Below are positions 1 to 5,737 of a stretch of DNA of 7,413 nucleotides, piece after piece (position 1 is the stretch's first letter; each line of letters starts with the position of its first letter). The stretch covers positions 1 to 7,413 of the forward strand of contig JAHEEO010000151.1 of the NCBI GenBank assembly GCA_024640665.1, in the 5' to 3' direction. Below the pieces are notes generated by a model that did not search any database, was not told the origin of the DNA, and was given only the letters and a program-made list of their open reading frames with translations. Both the position numbers and the translations under genes were made by a program. The stretch comes from Rhodospirillales bacterium. GTDB lineage: Bacteria; Pseudomonadota; Gammaproteobacteria; Steroidobacterales; Rariloculaceae.

Positions 1-1
1 C

Positions 2-901
2 GTCGGCATTGGCAACGGCAATAGCGCCTGAAAACAGCAGTCGCCGCATTGTTTCTGCGACCGGCGAATGTCCTTCCAGATAGCTCGGTTCCATTAGGCT
101 CATGGTGCCCTGAACAGCGACTTCTAGATCGTTGTAAGAGACGCCGCCTTTCTTCATCAGGACCGATTCGTGAAATAGCTGCAGAGCACGTACCCTCAAA
201 GGGCTGAAAGGGTGTGTCGAAAACCAGTCTTCCCGCGGCGGACCCTGGCCGGGTTCAGCATCGGTTGCCTGCATATCGTCGACTTGGGTAATAAACTCGT
301 CCAGATTGAATTCAATTGAGTTGCTGCTAAGTCCCGAAGCCAGCCTGAACAATGACAGGGCTACTGCGTTGAAGTCGTTGGCGCAGTATGCGCCGGCGCG
401 GTCCGCTGAGATTTCTGCATAGCGCGACCAGGCAAACAACTCTAATGCCAGTCGCGGGCTGATTGGATGTTGACCGTTCAACAAGAAGCCGATGGGTATG
501 TCGTGATGTCTATAGATGTGATGACCAATCTCATGGCCCATTACAAAGCATAGCTGTCGATCTTCGAATGACTCCAATAAGCTTGACGAAAACATAATAT
601 ACAGTCGGCCTTCTTCAGGGTTGAAACAGGCGGCGTTGTACTGTGGGCTAGAGTAGACATATAGCTCGAGAGGGAGTTCGAGGCCAAGCCGCTGCGTGCA
701 TTCATCGGCTACGGCATGGACCTGTTTTGCCATGCTGCGAGTCAACCGTACGGAAGTTGCGAGCAAGCGCCGGCGCAGGCCGGTATAACCGCTTTCTCTT
801 AGTTTGCTTATGGCTTCGTTGGCCTTGATAACGTCGTGATGTGCTCGCAACGTGTTGTACAGTGACTGATCATGCTGTGAGCGAATTTTGCTGGCGGTCA
901 T
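2..901 (-). CDS. M48-family zinc metallopeptidase with C-terminal TerB-like region (partial, C-terminus off the left edge)
   Basis: This frame is open from an ATG at 899-901 to the left edge, giving 300 visible residues. A gluzincin motif HEIGHH lies at residues 123-128, with His123, His127 and catalytic Glu124. A downstream EISADRAG at 163-170 supplies the third zinc ligand, Glu163. STHP at 228-231, followed by PLRVRAL, is the usual M48 tail. The last visible part (about 270-300, MEPSYLEG then AETMRRLLFSGAIAVANAD) resembles the start of a TerB-like helical domain found behind the peptidase in some gammaproteobacterial proteins. I see no signal peptide or membrane helix, so the enzyme is probably cytosolic, unlike HtpX or the periplasmic BepA. 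The frame stays open upstream, but the only alternative start before about 1000 is a TTG at 995-997. A candidate promoter inside that extension favours 901. No Shine-Dalgarno is obvious. The substrate is unknown. Confidence 0.88.
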   Translation of the reverse strand, partial: MTASKIRSQHDQSLYNTLRAHHDVIKANEAISKLRESGYTGLRRRLLATSVRLTRSMAKQVHAVADECTQRLGLELPLELYVYSSPQYNAACFNPEEGRLYIMFSSSLLESFEDRQLCFVMGHEIGHHIYRHHDIPIGFLLNGQHPISPRLALELFAWSRYAEISADRAGAYCANDFNAVALSLFRLASGLSSNSIEFNLDEFITQVDDMQATDAEPGQGPPREDWFSTHPFSPLRVRALQLFHESVLMKKGGVSYNDLEVAVQGTMSLMEPSYLEGHSPVAETMRRLLFSGAIAVANAD

Positions 902-931
902 GGTTCTTAATGGGCTTCGTTGAATTTCCGT

Positions 932-940
932 TGCTATGAT
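932..940 (+). promoter_or_regulatory. Candidate extended -10 promoter for the PQQ/cytochrome gene
   Basis: The plus strand carries an extended -10 motif, TGC followed by TATGAT, at 932-940, with no convincing -35. The predicted start point near 947 lies upstream of both possible start codons of the dehydrogenase (986 and 1022). It overlaps the -10 of the divergent minus-strand promoter. Confidence 0.25.
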
Positions 941-963
941 ACGGTCGTAGCTGCCGTAGACAA
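936..963 (-). promoter_or_regulatory. Candidate sigma70 promoter for the M48 peptidase gene
   Basis: Read on the minus strand, TTGTCT (958-963) and TATCAT (936-941) are separated by 16 bases. They match the -35 and -10 consensus at 4 and 5 of 6 positions. Transcription would start near 929, leaving a leader of about 28 bases before the ATG at 901. This is pattern matching only. Confidence 0.35.
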
Positions 964-985
964 CTAAAAACGCTGCGGCCTTTGA

Positions 986-2926
986 ATGAATATGCAACCG
1001 AACGATACTGGGGTTACCAAAATGCTGAATCAGCGTGCCAGTAGTACGAAAGCGACTGCCCTTTGCTTGCAGTCAGTTGGGCAGCTGCATGCGTTGTTGT
1101 GCGTAGTCGTTTTTTGCCTGCAAGTATTTTCGGACGCTGCACAAGCGCAGGCAGGCGGCGAAATGATTTACATGCAACACTGTGCCGGTTGTCACGAAGC
1201 ACCCGATACGCGCGCGCCGAGCAGGGACGTGCTGAATCAGATGTCAGTTTCGCGCATCGTCCGGACGATGGACTTCGGCATAATGATGAGCGTCACCTAC
1301 ATGCTCGATCGCGATCAAAGACGCGCCGTAGCCGGTTTTCTCGGTGCGGCGGACGAAGATCGGCAACCGCCCGCAGCGGCGCTGTGCGCCGATCCACAGG
1401 TGGTTGTTGACCTCAATTCCACTGGGGCATGGAACGGCTGGAGTCCGTCAGACTCAAATTCGCGTTTTCAGGCCGAACCCGGGTTTACTCAATATGAGCT
1501 CGATGATCTTAGCCTGCAGTGGGCATTCGCCTTTGACGGCGATGTGAATGCATTCGCGCCGCCAGCAGTGTTCGGTGATCAGCTGTTTGTTGGCAGCGCT
1601 GGCGGGCTCGTTTATGCATTGGATGCAAAGACTGGTTGTATCCGTTGGCAGTATCAAGCGGATGGCCCCGTGCGCACTGCAATGCGTGTTGCAGAACTGC
1701 AAGCGCTTCGCGATGGCGCTGCACATGCTGTGTTTTTTGGTGATCAGGCGGGTGGTTTTTATGCTGTCGGCGCAGAGACCGGCAAGCTGTTATGGCGGGA
1801 TCGTCCAGAGCCGCATGAATCCACCAAACTGACAGGTGCGCCGGTCGTTCATGCAGGCGTGGTTTATGTTCCGGTGGCGTCGTGGGAAGAAAGTCGGCCA
1901 CTGAACCCTGCTTACGAGTGCTGCACTTTTCGTGGCAGTGTCGTGGCGTATCGAATTGATGACGGCGAGCGGTTGTGGCAGTCCTTTCTGGTGCAGGAGA
2001 CACCGCAAGAAACTGGCGTTACCGAGGCGGGCGTCAAACTGTGGGGACCTTCCGGCGCCGGAACCTGGTCTGCGCCTACGCTGGATACGCAGCGCGGTGT
2101 GCTTTATGTCACGACAGGCAATAACTATACGGGAATGACGCCTTACAGCGATGCAGTGGTTGCGATTTCCTTGCGCACCGGTGAAATCGAGTGGTCGCGA
2201 CAGTTGACGCCTGGAGATGAATTCAATCTTTATTGTCGACGCTTGAACGAAGGCTGTCCCGGTGAGGACTTCGATATCGGTGCATCTGCCGTTCTCGAAA
2301 ACTTGCCCGGCGGTCAACGGGTACTGGCAGTCGGGCAGAAATCCGGCATGGTGTTTGGATTGGACCCCGACGACCGCGGCCGCTTGCGTTGGCAAACCCG
2401 CGTTGGCAGCGGTGGCATCAATGGCGGTGTCTTGTGGGGTATGGCCAGCGACGGTCAACACATTTATGCGTCGGTCTCGGATCTGGCGCGGCGTCAACAA
2501 GGCGATCGGGACGCGTTCGATCCGCGTCCCAACGGCGTTGATCCTTCGCAAGGGGGTGGCCTTACGGCGCTCAATCTGGGAACTGGCGAAGTTGTTTGGC
2601 ACGCAACGCCGACGCCGTGCCCAGCTCAACAGATCGTATGCAGCCCAGCACAACCGGCTGCGGTCACCGCCATGCAGGGTCTGGTGTTTTCTGGTGCTGT
2701 GGACGGCCACTTGCGCGCGTTTGCTGCTGACACTGGCCGTGTGCTTTGGGATTTTGATACCGCGCAGCGTTTTGAAACGATAAATGGCGTGCCTGGGCGT
2801 GGCGGCTCCATCGACGGTGATGGTGCCGTCATCGCTGGGGGCATGGTTTACATTACCTCCGGCTACGGCCGCAATGGCGGAATGCCCGGCAATGTGCTGT
2901 TGGCGTTTGCGCCCGATACGCGCTAG
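986..2926 (+). CDS. Secreted PQQ-dependent quinohemoprotein dehydrogenase, polyvinyl-alcohol dehydrogenase (cytochrome)-like
   Basis: The 646-residue protein has three parts. First is a signal peptide (hydrophobic LHALLCVVVFCLQVF about 34-48, likely cleavage after AQAQA near 56). Next is a short c-type cytochrome domain with haem site CAGCH at 66-70 and candidate axial Met100/Met101. The rest is a PQQ-type beta-propeller with recurring blade motifs ending in W, near 209-223, 258-270, 319-332, 391-403, 456-470, 516-530 and 566-580. Adjacent Cys312-Cys313 (ECCTFRG) resembles the vicinal disulfide of PQQ alcohol dehydrogenases. Cytochrome-first order, overall length and the CCTFRG region fit the PVA dehydrogenase (EC 1.1.2.6) group. 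Such enzymes oxidise secondary alcohols in the periplasm and pass electrons through haem c. The substrate here is not shown, and no PVA-hydrolase gene is in view. The first ATG (986) lacks a clear ribosome site. ATG 1022, 9 bases after GGGG (1009-1012), is a credible alternative that keeps the signal peptide. It converges on the next gene. Confidence 0.82.
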   Translation: MNMQPNDTGVTKMLNQRASSTKATALCLQSVGQLHALLCVVVFCLQVFSDAAQAQAGGEMIYMQHCAGCHEAPDTRAPSRDVLNQMSVSRIVRTMDFGIMMSVTYMLDRDQRRAVAGFLGAADEDRQPPAAALCADPQVVVDLNSTGAWNGWSPSDSNSRFQAEPGFTQYELDDLSLQWAFAFDGDVNAFAPPAVFGDQLFVGSAGGLVYALDAKTGCIRWQYQADGPVRTAMRVAELQALRDGAAHAVFFGDQAGGFYAVGAETGKLLWRDRPEPHESTKLTGAPVVHAGVVYVPVASWEESRPLNPAYECCTFRGSVVAYRIDDGERLWQSFLVQETPQETGVTEAGVKLWGPSGAGTWSAPTLDTQRGVLYVTTGNNYTGMTPYSDAVVAISLRTGEIEWSRQLTPGDEFNLYCRRLNEGCPGEDFDIGASAVLENLPGGQRVLAVGQKSGMVFGLDPDDRGRLRWQTRVGSGGINGGVLWGMASDGQHIYASVSDLARRQQGDRDAFDPRPNGVDPSQGGGLTALNLGTGEVVWHATPTPCPAQQIVCSPAQPAAVTAMQGLVFSGAVDGHLRAFAADTGRVLWDFDTAQRFETINGVPGRGGSIDGDGAVIAGGMVYITSGYGRNGGMPGNVLLAFAPDTR

Positions 2927-2945
2927 CGGATTATTCGCCGAATAA
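2921..2945. repeat. Two adjacent short palindromes at the convergent gene ends
   Basis: CGCTAGCG (2921-2928) spans the TAG stop of the dehydrogenase gene. TTATTCG-C-CGAATAA (2931-2945) covers the last five codons, stop included, of the facing gene. Both are exact inverted repeats. As RNA the second forms only a five-pair A/U stem with a CGCCG loop and has no T-run, so it is a poor intrinsic terminator. No other terminator separates the convergent genes. Confidence 0.5.
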
Positions 2946-3959
2946 CTCTGCGTAGTCTTTGTTGTTCTCGGCGCAAACGTACTCGCCAATTTCCCATTCG
3001 GGGTGTAACACTAAGTTTCCGCTATAACGTACGGGCTCCGCAAAGACATTCGGATCTTCTACAGTTGCCGTGTATTGAATGGTGTCGTAGCCGGTGCGGT
3101 GGTAGCGTTCAACAACGTGCATTGCTTGGGTATGACGATTTCCGCTGACCCGCGTCTTGTCATTGAAACCGACAACGTCTACAACGAGAGTTTCCCCGTC
3201 CCAGTGACCAACTGAATGCCCCATCCACGTTGGATCCAGATCCTCGGGATGGTTTACGCCTATGGGTATGATGCGGAATAAGTTGTAGGCTTCATACAGG
3301 ATTACGACCACGTCAGATTTGTGCACGATCTGCAATGGATAGGGCACCATTGTTGCAGCCGGAACACCTGGCGGCAGACACAGCGCTCCTTGGCCAAGAT
3401 CGTCGTCGCGCTGTGGAATGCGAAACCCTTCAGCGCCAGCGCGCAATTGCACGTCGCCGACCATGCGCACATCGCGACCGCCGAGATAGAGTCCAGACAG
3501 GTCGGGCTTACCGTCGGGCAAGCGTGGGATCTCTCGGACTGCGCTCGCGGCTTTGCTTTGGTCGGTGGCAGCAATGCCGGCAACCTCCACCGTAACCGAT
3601 TCCTGCTTCCGGCCACCACCACCGGTAACAGTCAGTGTGTAGGTTGTCGTTGCGCTGGGCGAAATCGATTGCGCGCCGCGAGTTGCGACGGCGCCAACGT
3701 CCGGATCGATAGTCAGTGAATAAGCGTTAATGCCTTCCCAACGCAAAGTGGCGGACTCACCCGGATCTATGCTTGCCGGCTCAACGCTGAAGCTGAGTAT
3801 TCTTTCTTCAGGGCCGTCAGGTGCCGCCCCAGGGAAGCCTGACGGCGGTGGTGCCTGAGCAAGCGCTGTGCCGAGCGACAGGGAGAGGCAAATTCCCAAG
3901 GCGTATCGGACTCGAGTCGGCGTCCGGGCAGATGCGATGCCTCGTGTGTGCATGGTCAT
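2931..3959 (-). CDS. Secreted protein: Ig-like domain fused to a conserved domain of unknown function
   Basis: The protein has 342 residues. A signal peptide covers about 1-36 (RVRYALGICLSLSLGTALAQA, cleavage before PPPSG). A short Pro/Gly linker leads to an Ig-like beta-sandwich at about 54-119 (FSVEPASIDPGESATLRW, ending in TTTYTLTVTGGGG). From about 144 the sequence matches an uncharacterised exported family I recognise by its motifs: IPRLPDGKPDLSG (144-156), CLPPG (184-188), PYPLQIV, VVILYEAYNLFRII, and the WMGHSVGHWDGETLVVDVVGFNDKT block (235-259). The mature protein has only two cysteines, Cys184 and Cys319, which probably form a disulfide. Its first ATG overlaps the stop of the upstream DUF6152 gene by four bases (ATGA), implying co-transcription and translational coupling. 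A second ATG at 3951-3953, with GAG seven bases before it, is also possible. No enzymatic motif is evident and the function is unknown. Confidence 0.82.
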   Translation of the reverse strand: MTMHTRGIASARTPTRVRYALGICLSLSLGTALAQAPPPSGFPGAAPDGPEERILSFSVEPASIDPGESATLRWEGINAYSLTIDPDVGAVATRGAQSISPSATTTYTLTVTGGGGRKQESVTVEVAGIAATDQSKAASAVREIPRLPDGKPDLSGLYLGGRDVRMVGDVQLRAGAEGFRIPQRDDDLGQGALCLPPGVPAATMVPYPLQIVHKSDVVVILYEAYNLFRIIPIGVNHPEDLDPTWMGHSVGHWDGETLVVDVVGFNDKTRVSGNRHTQAMHVVERYHRTGYDTIQYTATVEDPNVFAEPVRYSGNLVLHPEWEIGEYVCAENNKDYAELFGE

Positions 3960-4324
3960 ACTCGAGACCAGACACGCAACTCGGTGCCATCGCTGAGAAT
4001 AGCGATAGCGCCGCGCATAGCGGGAGCGCCCGACTTGGCGGGTGCTCCTGTAAATACTATTTCATCACCTGCCTGGACAGTGCTTTGTCGCCAGCCATAC
4101 CTGCGCAGTAATACGGGCGGATCGAGTTCGACGCTCCATTCCACAAGTTCGCCTGCGTCGTTTTCACTTGTGAAGAACAGAAAAACATGGGGGCTGGTCC
4201 ACTCAATTTTTGTGACCGTTCCGCTCAATGTAATGAGATTGTCGTTGTCGTACATCGCCACGGAGTGGTGAGCTGTGGCGAGCAACGGTGCGGTGAGCAG
4301 CAAGAATAGAGCTAGTGCGCGCAT
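3956..4324 (-). CDS. Small secreted DUF6152-family protein
   Basis: From the ATG at 4322-4324 this encodes 122 residues: a signal peptide (MRALALFLLLTAPLLATA) then a mature chain starting HHSVAMYD. The motifs ITLSGTVTKIEWTSPHV (about residues 31-47), WSVELDPPVLLRRYGW, AGDEIVFTGAPAKSGAPAMRGA and a final DGTELRVWSR fit the DUF6152 family. These are small exported beta-rich proteins with no established role. An upstream ATG at 4337-4339 would add METKL, but 4324 is preferred. GGAG (4335-4338) sits nine bases before it, the signal peptide is cleaner, and a TATAAT box at 4346-4351 would place the transcript start at about 4339. It is the first gene of a two-gene operon, overlapping the next by four bases, and divergent from metY. 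Only histidines (18-20 region and His46) stand out as possible metal ligands. Confidence 0.8.
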   Translation of the reverse strand: MRALALFLLLTAPLLATAHHSVAMYDNDNLITLSGTVTKIEWTSPHVFLFFTSENDAGELVEWSVELDPPVLLRRYGWRQSTVQAGDEIVFTGAPAKSGAPAMRGAIAILSDGTELRVWSRV

Positions 4325-4334
4325 AAGTTTGGTC

Positions 4335-4338
4335 TCCA
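4335..4338 (-). promoter_or_regulatory. Shine-Dalgarno GGAG that decides the DUF6152 gene start
   Basis: GGAG on the minus strand lies nine bases upstream of the ATG at 4322-4324. It overlaps the competing upstream ATG (4337-4339), so it favours the shorter protein. Confidence 0.55.
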
Positions 4339-4345
4339 TTCAGTC

Positions 4346-4351
4346 ATTATA
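4346..4351 (-). promoter_or_regulatory. Candidate -10 box for the DUF6152/Ig-fusion operon
   Basis: A perfect TATAAT on the minus strand puts transcription start near 4339, just ahead of the chosen start codon and its GGAG. No good -35 hexamer is found 16-18 bases upstream, so the promoter may be weak or activator-dependent. Confidence 0.4.
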
Positions 4352-4366
4352 TAGGGCCTCCAGTTG

Positions 4367-4414
4367 ATTTTGGGGGGCGTGACAGACAAGCTATGAATAC
4401 GGCCTCGCCAAAAT
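4367..4414 (+). promoter_or_regulatory. Inverted repeat / potential stem-loop directly upstream of the metY ribosome site
   Basis: ATTTTGG (4367-4373) is exactly complementary to CCAAAAT (4408-4414). Inside it, GGCGT (4376-4380) can pair with ACgGCC (4399-4404) with one bulged G, leaving an 18-base loop. The 3' arm ends immediately before the GGAG of metY. It could be a leader structure or an operator half-site pair. It does not match a SAM riboswitch that I can recognise, and no plus-strand promoter upstream of it is convincing. Confidence 0.3.
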
Positions 4415-4418
4415 GGAG
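4415..4418 (+). promoter_or_regulatory. Shine-Dalgarno of metY
   Basis: GGAG lies eight bases before the ATG at 4427 and supports that start. Confidence 0.75.
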
Positions 4419-4426
4419 AATAACTA

Positions 4427-5707
4427 ATGAAGCTCGAGACCCAATGCATTCACGCAGGAACGGTTCCGGATCCCGTAACGAACTCAAGAGCAATCCCGAT
4501 TCATCGGACTAGTTCGTATGTGTTCAACAGCACTGAACACGCCGCCAATCTATTTGCGCTTCGCGAATTGGGCAACGTTTACACCCGGCTGATGAACCCA
4601 ACTCAAGACGCGCTTGAGCAGCGTGTTGCTGCTATGGATGGTGGAGCGGCAGCGCTGGCGCATGCTTCAGGCACCGCAGCGATCTTTAACTCCATAAATA
4701 ACATCTGCAAGGCTGGCGACGAGATTGTCTCTGCTGACAATCTCTATGGCGGAACATATACGATGTTCAACGACATATTTCCGCAGTTTGGCTACAAAGC
4801 GAAATTCGTAGACCCAAACAATCCGCAGAATTTCGCCGCTGCGATTACATCGAACACTAAAGCGCTGTTTTGCGAGACGCTGTCGAATCCGGCTTGTGAT
4901 GTGGCGGACATTGAAGCGATTGCGAATATTGCACATGATCATGGTATTCCGTTAATTGTCGATGCAACGTTTACAACGCCGGTGCTGCAACGCCCTATTG
5001 AGCATGGGGCCGATATCGTCATTCATTCGTTGACGAAATGGATGGGCGGTCACGGCACGGGTATCGGTGGCATTGTCGTCGACTCTGGCCGGTTTAATTG
5101 GCAAAGCGACAAGTTCCCGCTGATGACGGAGCCTGACGCCAGTTATCACGGAATTCGCTGGGCCTACGACTTGCCCGAGCCGCTGGCGCCCGTCGCCTAT
5201 ATTCTGCGAATGCGCGTAATACCGATGCGTAATCTTGGCGCATGTTTGAGTCCAGATAATGCATGGATGTTCATGCAGGGGCTGGAGACGCTGCCATTGC
5301 GCATGGAGCGACACTGTTCCAATGCACGGCAAGTTGCCGAGTACCTACAGCAGCATGAGCAGGTTGAGTGGGTGCGCTATCCTGGGTTGCCTGGGGATCC
5401 GTCCTATTCGAAGAACGAAAAATACTTAAACGGAATGGGCGGCTCGATGGTCGTTTTCGGTATCAAAGGCGGACAGGCTTCGGGCGTGAAATTTATCGAG
5501 GCGTTGGAACTCTTTAGCCATCTTGCAAACGTGGGCGATGCGAAAAGCCTTGCGATTCACCCGGCAACCACGACACATTCGCAACTCAATGCAGATCAGC
5601 AAGCCGGTGCGGGGATCACGCCAGAGCTGGTGCGATTGTCGGTTGGTATCGAGCATATTGACGACATTGTGGAAGATCTCGACAAAGGTTTAGCTGCAGC
5701 GCTTTAA
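4427..5707 (+). CDS. metY: O-acetylhomoserine sulfhydrylase (O-acetylhomoserine aminocarboxypropyltransferase)
   Basis: This PLP enzyme of the Cys/Met-metabolism family converts O-acetyl-L-homoserine and sulfide to L-homocysteine and acetate in the cytoplasm. The 426-residue length fits MetY (about 430) better than cystathionine gamma-synthase or beta-lyase (about 390). The N-terminus KLETQCIHAG is typical of MetY. Other visible landmarks are YTRLMNPT (52-59, Tyr and Arg that contact PLP phosphate from the neighbouring subunit), SGTAA (81-85), CETLSNP (149-155), VDATFTTP (178-185, Asp179 pairing with the PLP ring nitrogen) and HSLTKWMGGHGTGIGG with Schiff-base Lys204. The MetY-type segment FPLMTEPDASYHG lies near 230-242. 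The C-terminal HPATTTHSQL and VRLSVGIEHIDDIVEDL complete the fold. The gene has a good GGAG ribosome site and precedes metX by 30 bases with no terminator between, so the two are probably one operon. No truncation or missing catalytic residue is seen. Confidence 0.96.
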   Translation: MKLETQCIHAGTVPDPVTNSRAIPIHRTSSYVFNSTEHAANLFALRELGNVYTRLMNPTQDALEQRVAAMDGGAAALAHASGTAAIFNSINNICKAGDEIVSADNLYGGTYTMFNDIFPQFGYKAKFVDPNNPQNFAAAITSNTKALFCETLSNPACDVADIEAIANIAHDHGIPLIVDATFTTPVLQRPIEHGADIVIHSLTKWMGGHGTGIGGIVVDSGRFNWQSDKFPLMTEPDASYHGIRWAYDLPEPLAPVAYILRMRVIPMRNLGACLSPDNAWMFMQGLETLPLRMERHCSNARQVAEYLQQHEQVEWVRYPGLPGDPSYSKNEKYLNGMGGSMVVFGIKGGQASGVKFIEALELFSHLANVGDAKSLAIHPATTTHSQLNADQQAGAGITPELVRLSVGIEHIDDIVEDLDKGLAAAL

Positions 5708-5737
5708 GCCATCTCACGAACAATATCGCAGTTTAGA

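Noticed and set aside
902..997. N-terminal extension of the M48 peptidase to a TTG at 995-997
   Set aside because: The frame is open, but the start would be a rare codon inside the divergent gene, and a candidate promoter with start point near 929 lies inside the extension.
1509..2003. Minus-strand open frame of 164 residues
   Set aside because: It is His/Arg/Gln-rich, has no motif, and lies wholly inside the dehydrogenase gene on the other strand.
1790..2989. Long minus-strand open frame (399 residues) opposite the dehydrogenase gene
   Set aside because: It is antisense to a well-supported PQQ/cytochrome gene, is rich in Arg/His/Thr with no recognisable domain, and overlaps the 3' end of the Ig-fusion gene. 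It is a shadow of codon bias.
4340..4426. SAM riboswitch or MetJ box ahead of metY
   Set aside because: The 87-base gap lacks the conserved core of SAM-I or SAM-II and has no AGACGTCT-like repeats. Only a generic inverted repeat is present.
4427..5707. Cystathionine gamma-synthase or methionine gamma-lyase as alternative identity
   Set aside because: Length near 430, the MetY-type FPLMTEPDASYHG insert and adjacency to metX favour O-acetylhomoserine sulfhydrylase.
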